Assembly (NCBI GenBank): GCA_029298735.1 | Contig: JANSLP010000014.1 | Location: forward strand, 62,001-126,000 | Direction: 5' to 3' | DNA from: Ophiostoma sp. CBS 140.51 | Lineage: Eukaryota; Ascomycota; Sordariomycetes; Ophiostomatales; Ophiostomataceae | Length of the DNA stretch: 64,000 nt | Shown here: positions 23,449 to 34,096 of the stretch, piece by piece | Numbering within the stretch: the stretch's first letter is position 1 | How the letters are laid out: every line of letters begins with the position of its first letter | The notes under the pieces: model-generated | Databases searched by the model: none | Told to the model about the DNA's origin: nothing | What the model saw: only the letters and a program-made list of their open reading frames with translations | Made by a program: the position numbers and the translations under genes

Positions 23449-25227
23449 GTTGGCGGTCGGTAGGGTCGGCCGCAATGGCGACCGAAACGTCGACGTGGAG
23501 GGGCGTTCGGCAGGAGATGGGGCGTGGTGCGACTCGAGGCGGTCGTCAGAAGCCTATCTTGACCCCATGCGTAAAAATATAGAAACGAGGACCGTTGGTA
23601 GTCACTGGTCGGATCTATCGGATGGGCTTCGTTGGGCTGGAAAGCTGAAAAAAATGAGGCTGAAAAATGTGGTGATGGTAATGTCGCGGAGGAGGTAAAA
23701 GTTGACGCGACAAAAAAAGGGAGCCTCGAAAGCGAATGGTATGCGAAAGTCGTCGAAAAAAAATGGGTATATTGATTCGGAGGGTATCGTAGAAGAAGAG
23801 AGGCCAATCCGTGTGTCGGGCGGATGTCAATGATATGGCCGTAGGCTGGGTGAAAGGGAGTGGTGGGAGAGGTGGAAATCAAAAACAAAAGGAGGTCGAA
23901 AAGCGAGGAGGCTTTAGGAAGGAGCGAAAAGAAATGCAAAAGTGTAAGTTGCGACGCGATACCACGCTCTACAGGCTTTTTCGCCTTGCGCGAGTGGCTG
24001 CTAAGGACACAGTCATCAGGTACCCCATCACGTAGAATTGGGGGAATTTTAGCGGCTCTTGCGCATCCGCCTCGCGTCCTGTTCAGTGAGTGAACAGACA
24101 CAGCGCGTAGTCAATAAGGCAATAGAAGATCCTTTAGAATGCAAGAAAAGTGCATTTATAGACTCTCACACTCTCCTGTTTTCATTTCAAAGGATTTTAC
24201 TCTACAAAATATAATGTCGTGATTTGCCGCGCATTGCTTGATAATTGCTGTTGGCCATTGTTCAAAGACTGTGCCGTTATCCTAACTGATGCTGTTGGCT
24301 GTACCTGACTCCTGCCACTAGCCAGCCTCTTTTTCCAATGGAGAAAACACTACGCGAGGGAAAGAGCTCTGTTGGGAGGGAGCGAGAGAAGGAGAGAGAG
24401 GGAGGTGGGCGATGGTCCTGCCAAAACCTTTTGCGCTAGGCAACGGCAAAACAAAAGTCCGTACGGGATGGCAAAAACTGGGGTCCCTGAATTGGGCGAA
24501 AGATCCACAGGGGCTCGAGTGGCCAATCAGCGCGACAGGTACCGGCTGTCATCAACAAGTTGTCCCAAAACGGCAATTGTGCCTGTGTTACTGAGGTGTC
24601 GTTCGCACTTACTTGTGGTTGTGGATCGTCTTGTGAATCGTGATGCAAGACTGCAATGCAAGTGACGCAAAATATTCACTCAAGCTTTTCGGGTGCTTTA
24701 TTTAAACAATCTTGATTTACTTTTATTTGTACAATACTTTGTCACGGGTTGATGCATGTTCATTTTACTAGGCGAGATTTGGTTTTTTTTTTTTTAAATT
24801 GTTTTTTTTTTTAATTGAAAACAAAAGGTTTCTGTTTTTTGTTGTTTGTTTTGTGCTATTGTTCTGCAACCCGGCCCAAATCGACGCTCAGCGTATTTTT
24901 CGATTTGGGATGTTTCGCCGGAGGAAGCGTTTGGTATCAAGAGGGTGTTGTAAAAGAGGGAAGAAAAAAGAATGTAGAAGAAGTGAAGAAAGACAGAAAA
25001 AAGAAAGAACAGGAAAAAGAAAAGAAAAAGACACAAAAAAGTTATGTACAAAAGAAGGAAGAGAAGTGAAGAAGGTGAAGAAGAAAAACCACGCAAAATG
25101 CTAAATGTTGTTACATGCTACCGTTGAGAGCCCAGAAAAAGACCAATGAAAATGAATCATACGAAAAAAAGTTTGTCTACCCACCTTGCCACCACTTGTT
25201 TTTTTTTTTGGCTTAAAGCACCACCGC
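23449..25227. other. Intergenic: Tra1 leader/promoter and LPMO 3' flank
   Basis: No gene is seen. The first part (about 23640-23990) is purine-rich on the + strand, so it forms a pyrimidine-rich leader on the Tra1 sense strand. The distal part (24780-25200) has poly-T runs at about 24783 and 24803 and an A/G-rich block at 24950-25100, next to the 3' end of the LPMO gene. Confidence 0.5.
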
Positions 25228-26448
25228 TTAAGCACGGAAGCGCAGAGCGACGCGGCGGGACTTGCGGCCAGCAACAATGTTGATAGCGGCGCTCTGGCCA
25301 CCCGTGCAGGTGGTGCCGGCAGCCAGGGGCTGGACAACGGACCAGACACCGCTGGCGCACTGCTGGTACGAGTCGCCCAGGCAGTTCCAAGTGCCGTCGG
25401 GAGAGCAAGCAGAGCCAGCAGTCTCGGCGGAGCCAGTGGAAGTGGACGAGGTCGTCGAAGAAGAGCCAGTGGCAGCAGGGGCAGCGGCGCTGCTGGTACC
25501 AGCAGCGCCAGCAGCAGCAACAGTGGTGGTCGAAGTGGCGCTGGTGGTCGTGGTAGAAGCACCAGACGGGGCAACGGCGACAGGAGTAGTCGTGGCAGCA
25601 CCGCCGGCAGCAGCGGAAGTACCGACAGTGATAAAGACACCACCGGGGGTAGAAGTGAGAGCACCGCCAGCAGCGGCAGCCGAAGTAGTACCGGCCGCAG
25701 CAGCAGTAGTGCCCGAGCCAGATGAACCGGAGCCAGCAGAGGGAGCAGCGCCAGCAGCCTGGCAGCCGGTACCGGTAGGAGTAGAGAAGGCCGAGGTGGC
25801 GCCGTTCATGGAGACAACGTCACCGCCGGGGTTGGGGAAGAGCAGGTCAGTGCTGTCAACGGTGCCACAGCCGTTGCCGACGTTAGCAACAAACATGTCC
25901 GGGAGGCTGTCGAAGTTGGACTGGCTGCCCGAGGTGCCGGTGAGGGTGACGGGAGCGCAGTTCATGTACATCTCACGGTTGCCAATCTTGTTGAACCAGG
26001 TCCAGGCGAGAGTGACAGAGCCAGTAGGGATGTTGTCCGGGACAGTGAAGTTGTAAGTGTAAGGGTCGGCAGCGGAAGCGTCATCACCCATGTTGCCCGT
26101 CTGGCCTTGGGCAGGGCAGCCACCCTCGATGGAGCGGATGACCTTCCATGTGCTAGAAGCGGATGGGTTGGAGTCGTAGGTGATGGAGACCTGGCAAGAG
26201 CCACCGCCGTGAACAGCCTGGCCAGTGAACTTGAGCTCCTGTTCAGAACCGAGAGCATAAGAGTTGGATGCAGAGCCGGCAGAGAGAGAACCACCAGCGG
26301 TCAGCTGGCAGGGGAAGTTGGAACCATCAGCGTTGAGAGGAGCGTTGACGACAGCGGGCGAAGAGTAAGGCTGGGGTGTGTTCATGATCATGTGGCCATG
26401 GGCCAGGGCGACCAGAGTGGCGGCGAAGACGGAGCGAATGGCAGACAT
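25228..26448 (-). CDS. Secreted AA11 lytic polysaccharide monooxygenase (chitin-active)
   Basis: Copper enzyme expected to cleave chitin oxidatively outside the cell. The 406-residue protein starts at the ATG at 26448; upstream the frame has only a GTG. A signal peptide of 18 residues ends in ALAHG, placing His19 at the mature N-terminus. The copper brace is His19 plus His80 (AVHGGGSC), with the axial Tyr161 in NREMYMNC; the spacing matches the His1/His60/Tyr140 pattern of characterised AA11 enzymes. Paired cysteines (47, 85, 111, 164) fit the fold. The catalytic domain ends near residue 230. About 110 residues of Ser/Thr/Ala-rich, probably O-glycosylated linker follow, then a short Cys-containing module (about 346-385: CSPDGTWNC, QQCASGVW, TTC) resembling the small chitin-binding modules on other AA11 proteins, and a basic tail. 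No intron is seen. The family call is secure; the C-terminal binding role is inferred. Confidence 0.93.
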   Translation of the reverse strand: MSAIRSVFAATLVALAHGHMIMNTPQPYSSPAVVNAPLNADGSNFPCQLTAGGSLSAGSASNSYALGSEQELKFTGQAVHGGGSCQVSITYDSNPSASSTWKVIRSIEGGCPAQGQTGNMGDDASAADPYTYNFTVPDNIPTGSVTLAWTWFNKIGNREMYMNCAPVTLTGTSGSQSNFDSLPDMFVANVGNGCGTVDSTDLLFPNPGGDVVSMNGATSAFSTPTGTGCQAAGAAPSAGSGSSGSGTTAAAAGTTSAAAAGGALTSTPGGVFITVGTSAAAGGAATTTPVAVAPSGASTTTTSATSTTTVAAAGAAGTSSAAAPAATGSSSTTSSTSTGSAETAGSACSPDGTWNCLGDSYQQCASGVWSVVQPLAAGTTCTGGQSAAINIVAGRKSRRVALRFRA

Positions 26449-26644
26449 GATGAAGGAGTTGTTGATTTTGGTGATTTGGTAAAGTTTTTGTAGATCGTAC
26501 CGGACGATTGCGAGAAGACTGGTGATGTTTTGTGAGTGTATGTGATTTTTGGCTTGTAGGAAGCTGTTGTTGCAGTTGTTGTTGCTGTAGTAGTGGATGA
26601 GGAGAGAAGACACGAAATGAAATTTGAACGGCGGAGATCCGCTG

Positions 26645-26653
26645 TATTTATGA
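26645..26653 (-). promoter_or_regulatory. TATA-like element upstream of the LPMO gene
   Basis: The minus strand reads CATAAATA about 200 bp before the start codon at 26448, in otherwise mixed sequence. The position fits a TATA box for a gene with a leader of roughly 150 nt. Evidence is motif and position only. Confidence 0.3.
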
Positions 26654-29006
26654 AGAGTCTGGGTCAGCCAACTTGTGCATAAGAGGGTGCTCTGTTCACC
26701 AACAAGAATGTGTACAGAGAGGCATGTGATGTTCGTTTGTTGTGTTGTAAATCAACGAAGAACAAGATGCGCCACAGGGGGTGAACAGCGCAAAATTGGC
26801 TGGACCCTGGATAAAAGGAATGTACTCACAATGAACAGGTGAACAATGGACAATGAACAACGCGATTTGTTCTGAAGTGAGAGTTCGTCGAAAGGAACAA
26901 AGCTGGCAAATGCCAAAGTGTTTGCGGAGAGAGAAAGGTGGTGTGTAGTTGAAGAAAAGAGTCAGAGCTCAAAGGAAAGTGATGCACCAGGCGTAACGAA
27001 AAATGATAATTCAAAAAAATGAACTTTTGAAAAATGAAAATGTGAAGGAACCGGGCCTTAAGGAATGAATGCGTACGACACTGGGTCGGGAAGATGCAGG
27101 ACAAAACAAACGGTGAAGATGAAGAAACAGAAACTGGATGAAGAGAGAAAGAAGAGAAAAGAGAAAAAAGGGAAAGGAGGAAAATCAATCTTGGCAAGAG
27201 GAGGTCGAGACGGTCTTATATCTCGATATCTCTCGCGAGAGGAAAGCGCAAAGAAAAGAGGGAAGGGGTTCAGGGAACAAGGCACAAGTCGCCATCTGGT
27301 GGTGGAGTGAGTGGGCACTGAGGTGCACAGACGGAGAGAAGCGGGCGTTTGGCCAGCGAGAGAGGGGGCCCTGGAACCCAGCCGGGGTACAGGCTGCAGA
27401 CAAGGAGACCCGCTTTGCGACAAGGAAACGAAAGACAGAAATGACAAAAAAAGACTAGAATGCAATGCACAAGACATACCCAGCTTGCACAAAAATCACA
27501 GAAAAAGTGTGGCTATCTACCGAAGACAGGGAGACAGAGGCCAGGCCGATAGAGGCCACAAGAGACATCACAAGCAGCGGGCTTCAGTCTCATCAGGCGC
27601 CGTGGCTGGCAGGCTGGAAAAGGGGCATGGCCGACCGGGGAAGGGATGTCTGCAGGGAAGACAACAAAAGAACCTGTTGAGAACGAGGATTCAGGCAAGG
27701 AATTCCATCAAGGAAAGCAAAAAAAAGAAAAAAAATACAAACGAAAAAAGAAATAACAGCCAAGGAGAAAAGGAAACGAGAAACGACGGGCTGTTTCCTT
27801 CGGAGAATAGAGGATGATGACAGTGGAGAGGACAGGACAGGGACAAGAGTGAGGGAGCCCTGGAGCCCTGGGCAAACGATTGGGCATAGAGAGTAGAGGC
27901 ACAGACAAAGTGAACGAGGGCCAGGCAAGAGTCAGCGAACGACGATGGGACGTTCTATGATTCCACGGCCCAGGAACGGGCAGGTGGATGGCTGTTGTGC
28001 TCTTTCCCATGTCGTTCTGTGCGTGTGCCTCCTTCCATGTTCTGTCGGTCAGCGCCGACTTACAGACCAAAGAGGAAAGAGCGAGAGATCCACAGGTGGG
28101 AGGCAAACACGGCAGGCCCTGGACAGTATTACGACGTATTCCCTGGGAATTTGGGAAGGAACGGGCACAGGAGACAGGCAGACAGGCCCTGGGCGGCACA
28201 GGTACGACGCACGCGCTGTAATACTGTTCAGGGGTGCACGACTGCGGCCAGTTATGCAGCGGCAAGGCCAAAAAAAAAAACGAAAAAGGCAACAGTGTTT
28301 TCTGGGTTCCTCTGAGGAACAAAAAAGGAGGATTTACAGGCTGTGATAGGCCGGTGGGCAGGCCTCCCTTTTGCAGTGGCGTGTTTCAAGCGACGGGCGA
28401 ATAAGCGGGCAAATAGGGGTGGGAAGGGGGAGGCTCGGGGGCTCCTTCCAGGTTCGAGGTGAACTGTTGAGAGAGGGGAGGAGCCCCTGACTGGTGCGAC
28501 CGCACCTTCCCTTGCGCACGGGGAGCGGCCGATCGACAGCTGGAAGCGGGTAAGATGTTTCTTTTCGTTTTCTTTGGCGGTTGGTTTATGTGCTTTTGTG
28601 TTTACGTTTATATCGGTTTTTCTTCTTCTTAGATCTCTTCCCTCCACATTTTATGTGTCTTTGTGTTTGTCGGCGAACCCTTTGTTTTGTCAAAGAGGGT
28701 GTGCTGTCTCTTGTCGCGTCTCCCTCCCATTCCGGCAGACTGGTGCAAGGTACGCGATACATTTCTGGTGCACGCAGCACCGGTTTGGAAGAAGAGTTGC
28801 ATGAAAATAAATTAATACGACAAAGACTTGACATTTTTTTGTTTGCACAGTTCAGTATCAAAAACAAAGAAAATAGCAGCCTCACCGACACGTTGAGTCC
28901 ACTGCACCAACCAGGTCAACTGTTTAGAGTTAAACTTTGTGTGCATCAAACATCGCAAAGGGAGATCCAAAAGAATAAGACACACAAAAAAGAACAGACA
29001 CACGCC

Positions 29007-29028
29007 AAAAAAAAAAAAAAAAAAAAAA
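29007..29028 (+). repeat. Poly-A homopolymer run (22 A)
   Basis: Uninterrupted run of 22 A within intergenic DNA. No target-site duplication or retroelement sequence was recognised beside it, so I treat it as a simple repeat. Confidence 0.9.
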
Positions 29029-32010
29029 GAACAAAGAGTTACGTCGTCCATCCAACTGCATGGGCTGCCGCTTCGGCTCACCCAGTCGATCGACCGGCGG
29101 TGGCGGCCGGACGGTGAAGCGAGGGTTGGTTGGACAGGGAGAGAAGGAGCAGAACGCTAGAGAGGGGAAGAGAGGGAAGGAACCAACCAACCAGATGTTG
29201 TACCCTGGGGATGCTGCGGCCAAGGTGCCCCACATTCACCACAAAAAAGGCAAGAAAGACTGAGAGACAAGAAAAAAGGAGAGGCCCCCAATGCAGGGGT
29301 TGAGACGCAGGCACCCGCGCGCCGCCAGTTGCGCTAGTGAGCAGCGTCTCAGCGCATACCAGAGCGCCCCAGCGCATAACAGACCAGAATTTGCACGACA
29401 GAGCGCCACCTGTTGCCAGTCTTTAGCGGGCGAGCTGCAGCACTAACGCCAGGGGCACGCGCACCTGCCAGGCACTGGCTCTGCTTGGCTGCAGAGTCCA
29501 AGAAAGAGAGGGAAAGAGGAACTGGCGAACGGCGTTGTTCATGCATGCTCTTTCTTGGAAGGAGGCTGGCTGTTGTCCACCTTCTTCTTTCCTGTTTAGG
29601 TAATCCCCGTGTGGTCTGCCTCGCCTTCCTTTGTGTCCCCTGCTTTCCTGGTTCTTGGGTTGCAGTCTACGACGACGTACGATGTTCTCTCTTTTTCTTC
29701 CATCCCCAACTCATGCTTCTTCTTTGCAACACTTCAACAGACATGGCTGATGCTGTGCCATCCATTGGCCATTGCCGATCCGGACCCCGCCTGCCTTCTT
29801 TCTTCTCGATTTTCTTTTGTTGTCAGCTGGGCAGAGACGTCTTGCTTCAAGACAAGAAGCATGACTCTCAGGGCGTTTTTTTTCACTCTTGTATCGACCT
29901 CACTTCTGAACGAGTGTTTCTCCGTGCCCATCACCGGGGCTTGTCTTTGCTTGACAGGCATCCAGTCCTTTTCGGTCCTGTTTGGCCCTGTCAATCTTTT
30001 TGTGTACGCACAACTCCATCAACAAACCCTCGTCCTCGCCGAAGCTCGTCCCTCCCATCGTGGCAAAGCAAGGGTTGGAGATCACGCAAAGGGAAGACAC
30101 ACGTCGCCAAGAAGAGAAGGGAGTGACATGGGCTGTCTGTTGACTTTGACCTTTTCATGATGGTTTTTTAGAAAATATCTAGGGTGCTTCTTCGTGCTCT
30201 CTGTGCTTTGGAAAGCTTCGGGATGCGCTTCCTTGTGTACATCCCTTTGATCGAATATCAAGCAAAGGGATGTCTGGGGCATACGAAGAGAGAAAAGCTC
30301 CGCCGAAAAGGATCGCCAAGAGCGCCAAGGGAGAGTCGACAGGCCTCTCTGCGCAGCCAGTGTTTCGCCATTTTAGATTTTTTTGTGCTTTTGGGAGAGC
30401 ATGTCTTTGACCGGAGTAGGTGGTGCCTGTCTTTGCTTCCCCGGTTTTTGGGCTTTCGTGAGCGTAAGGAATGTGTCGCATTCTTCTTACGATTCTAATA
30501 TTGTTTTTACGTGGACTTTTCGCCTCCTTTTACGAACCCAGAACTTTGCGACCGGATTTGAACCCAGTATCTGGGTATTGTTTACCGCCGCATATACCTG
30601 GTTGAGGCCTCTTCTTTCGGCCTGCTTCTGGCCTTGACAGAAGGCCATGTTTGCAGCCTGCAGGAGGCCGTATATCATGCATTCTCTTTGAATATGCTTG
30701 TCTTCATCGATTGTTCTTTATGTCAAAGTCTCTCTGTTCTCCCTGTTCAACCCTCTATGCCATTGCCTTGCGTTTGCTCACTAAAAAAACGAGACAGAAT
30801 TTCGGGCAAAATCCGACAAACGTCCCCAAAAGATCGTTCAAACTTTTGTCTGTTCTCCCTTTTCTTCTCACCGTTGGTCTCCTTGCTCGGGAGAAGGACG
30901 TGAAAAGTGGAGTTGACGAACAGACAATCGACGACAAGAAGTGAGACCTTGACTTCTGGTTGGCTACCCACACTTTCAACTCTTCCCACCCAAAAAGGGT
31001 AAGCTTTAGTGAGGATGCTGGGCTAAGGAGAGAAAACCAAAGAATAACACAGAAAAGGTCAGAACAAGAGACGACAAGAGGAACCAGGTTTGTGCTGCCG
31101 GGTAAAAAGGACTGGACGACAGCGATCGGCTGGTACGACAGGCGCTGGCAGAATGTGGCAGGCTGGATCCCAGAAAACTGAGAGGAGAGAGAGTCCAGGC
31201 TGTTTGTCTTGGCCGCGTTCTAAGGCTACGATTGGCTACGAGGCCCTTGCGCATGCACATTGTGAAACGACGAGGGTAAAAGGGACCGCAGACAAAGAAC
31301 AAAAGAATGAAAAAAAAAGAGAAAGAAGAGACGACAGGCGGGCGAGATCCAGATGTTTCAGTGTTTTAACTTGTTTCTTGTTTCGTCCTCCTTTTTTTTG
31401 TGGACAAGCTCATGACTTTTTCTCGCATGACTGTCATCCCTTTGTTTCTTTTTGCAATCCTCCACTCCTATTCTCAGCTTCCTTCTTGTCTCTCCTTTTT
31501 TGTCGTCCGAACTCTGACAGGCCGTTAATGCTTGTCGGCGTCTGTATTTTTTGTTTCCTTTTTTTCTGTTTCGTCATCAGCCCGTGTTTCGTCGTTTCTC
31601 GTCTTCCATTCGCTGGTTTCTTTTTTCTTGTTCACATGTCTCTCGACACAGTATTCACAGTCTGTCCTAATTGTACGGAGTACACCATCGACTTGGGAAA
31701 ATGGCAGTTCTAACTCATTGCTAAAAACAAAAAAGATATCTAAAAGGATCGCAGGAAACTACATGCCCAAACACCCGAACCATTTCTTCCAGCGAATATC
31801 GTCACCCCCCCAACTAATCCGTCGCTTCAACGACCTCGTCCACACCATCTGCAACATCTTTTATCTCTTCCATGCTGACCCCTGCCACCTCTTTCACCTC
31901 GAGCTCTTTGTCGCCATCGTTGGGCCTTCTTGTTCTTCCTTTTCTTCCTCTTTCATCTTTCCCTCATCATGTGCCTTGCGGTACGCTTCCACCTTCTTTT
32001 TGGACTCCGT

Positions 32011-34096
32011 CTAGTGCTTGTCGCGTATACCTTTGGTCTGCTCCGCCAGTGCGTCAGCAATCCATTTCCATAGCCGCGTGTCTGGGACCAAATTGGTATT
32101 CATCGACTGCATCACCACGAGCTTGTAGGCCACGGTCCTGCACAGGCCTCTGTGCTTTTCCTTCGCCTCACGTCCAACACTACTGGCCTCTTCATCCTTC
32201 TCCTTGTCGAGTCTGGCGAGCTCTGCTCTGGCATACGGCAACGCGTGGTGCTTGCGGAAAACGTCGAGCATCTTCACGTCGTAGTCGTAGTCCTTGTCGA
32301 CATGATCATTGCAATCGGTCGCTTTGTCGATCAACTCTTTGGTATCTTTTGTCTCTTTGCTGTTGGTGCAGCCCGTGTTGTTGCGACTGTCGTCTACACT
32401 ACTGTCAGGAGTGTTGGTGTCATCGGCTGTGTTGCAATCACCCGTCGTACTGCTATCGCTGGCGATGCTGTTGTCGCGGACGTCGCCAGCAGGGCTCTTG
32501 TGGCTCTTGGTGTCTTCAGCTCGACAGCCATCGGCAACGGCAATGAGGATGCCGGTCTTGTCAGCAATATCGGTGCCGGTCTCGTTGAATGTATCGTCCT
32601 CGATTTCGTCGTCCACACCATTGGCGTAGACAAGCTTGTACAGCTGTTGGAAGTCGGGGTATCCCTGGACATTTCGAGTGCCCATGGCGACCAGCCACCG
32701 GAAGTGATTCAACATCTCAGCCTTATTCCATTGAGCCGGCGAGAACTCATAGCCGCAGCTGTATGTAATCCGGCCGCCGTCGATGCCATCGTGCTCAATG
32801 TGCCCTTTTCGGAATTCGTCACGATATGCCGCCATCAATGACGGTTGCTCTTCGAGCATGTCAAAGGACATTGGTGATACCAGCAAGCCATCCAGTGGGC
32901 CAGTTGACGTTGCGCTCCAGTTGAGAATCCCTGTGATATGGAAACCATCATCAACAAGGATGTTTCCGAGGTGAACGTCCGGGTGTACAATGACGAAGCG
33001 GCTACGGGTGTCGTCGTCAATGGTGCCATCACAGTTGCTGTTGCTGCCCGCGTCCATTGCTATTTGAGGCTCGTCGGTTCCCTTGATCTCCACAATGCGA
33101 GAGACCATTTTCTCCAAAACGTGCGCCAAAATAAAAAGGTCCACACCCATTTTGTTGAGCTCAGTCTCCTCTCTCAGCTCGACAAATGCTTCGCGGTAGA
33201 GGCAGGCCCAGTGGTACTGCTCAGCGTTGCACACCGTATGGTCGACCTTTGGGACAAGAAGACATGGTTGAAGGGGATATCAGGGTTGGCTCTGTGCCCT
33301 TCTAGAGCCTGAACCTGTGCCACAAGGTATTCCTCTTCGTCGACAAAGGGTTCATTGGAAACACTCGTGATCTTTTCCCGCCCAGCCAAGAAAAACGGTG
33401 GTATAAGGCATTCGCCGATGCTTGAGTTTCCTGCGGCCTTTTCAGTGCCTTTGTCATTGACAAAAGACCCGATTTCATCAAACTGGTGTTCCACGAGGCT
33501 GGAAAGAATTGCTCCAAGCTGGAACATAAACTTCTCGCGATTCTTGGCTGCCACCTGTAAGCCGTCATTGGGGTCGTCGTTTTCTTGAATTTCGTCAGTC
33601 CACCTGTGCCAGTAAAGTTCGCGACCCGGAATCTTGTCCATGAGGATATAGGGAACACCCAGAGCGTTGTCGTCGGTGATACTGTAGCAATCAAAAGTTG
33701 TTGGATGACATATGCTATGCATGTATAGTCAATGGAACAGGTCCGCAGTCCAAAAGATAATGGTACTCACGAGAATGAGAAAACTTTTGGGACAGGAATA
33801 GTTGTGTTCTTTTGGAGGTACTTCATTGTGGTAACCTCACTAGCCAGCTGCTTTTCCCTCGTAGTCTCTGACAACTTGCTTCCGCTCCAGGGCACACGGA
33901 ACACCCACTGGACTCCATCGGAGAATGTCAAAAATACCGCCCAGTTGAAACCGCCTTCTATTGGGATCTTGTCCTTGTCGGCGACACACGGCACTCCGTC
34001 TCGTAGCTCCGACGCCAGGGCCAAAAGGGCATCGAGGTCGAAGTACCCATAGCAGAAAATGCGGCTGTTTTTGTGAGACTTGCGTTTTGCCCTCAT
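32011..34096 (-). CDS. APH-like small-molecule/protein kinase, frame disrupted; probable pseudokinase or pseudogene
   Basis: Aminoglycoside-phosphotransferase-fold protein of the large fungal APH group; substrate unknown. Exon 1 is 34096-33771 (ATG start; nucleotide-binding part GGFNWAVFLTFSDG and VFRVPW). An 89-bp intron 33770-33682 (GTGAGT..CTACAG) joins VFSFS to ITDDNALGVPYILM, a typical family junction. Exon 2 reads well to about 33257, where the frame must change to reach the 3' part beginning VDHTVCNAEQYHW. Either one nucleotide is missing at about 33251-33257, or a 68-bp intron with a weak GTTCAG donor (33314-33247) is used; the missing base fits better because it preserves coding-like sequence. 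The catalytic-loop motif HPDVHLGN is intact, but the following metal-binding Asp (normally IDW) is Asn in GILNW (codon 32922-32920). The last 200 or so residues are Asp/Asn/Thr/Lys-rich. Length is about 640-665 residues. Fold assignment is secure, activity doubtful. Confidence 0.8.

Larger units (their letters stand above)
26449..32010. other. Gene-free stretch upstream of the LPMO gene
   Basis: No gene supported over 5.5 kb. The segment 26830-27900 is strongly purine-rich on the + strand, hence pyrimidine-rich in the LPMO sense direction. The segments 28560-28720 and 29570-30000 are pyrimidine-rich on the + strand. A run of 22 A lies at 29007-29028. Short GGCCT-containing inverted repeats occur at about 30600-30670. 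ORFs here are low-complexity and show no recognisable domain. Confidence 0.5.

Noticed and set aside
25430..25730. Repeats in the LPMO gene as a tandem-repeat array or CRISPR-like structure
   Set aside because: They are in-frame codon repeats of a Ser/Thr/Ala linker.
29007..29028. Poly-A run as a processed retrocopy or LINE tail
   Set aside because: No coding relic upstream and no target-site duplication recognised; simple homopolymer is sufficient.
29413..30160. Overlapping + strand ORFs of 237 and 183 codons
   Set aside because: Phe/Ser/Cys-rich translations of a pyrimidine-rich tract in two frames, without family resemblance.
30541..30640. tRNA-like B-box (GGTTCAAATCC on the minus strand)
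   Set aside because: No matching acceptor stem, D-arm or A-box could be built upstream, the T-stem pairs poorly and no T-run terminator follows.
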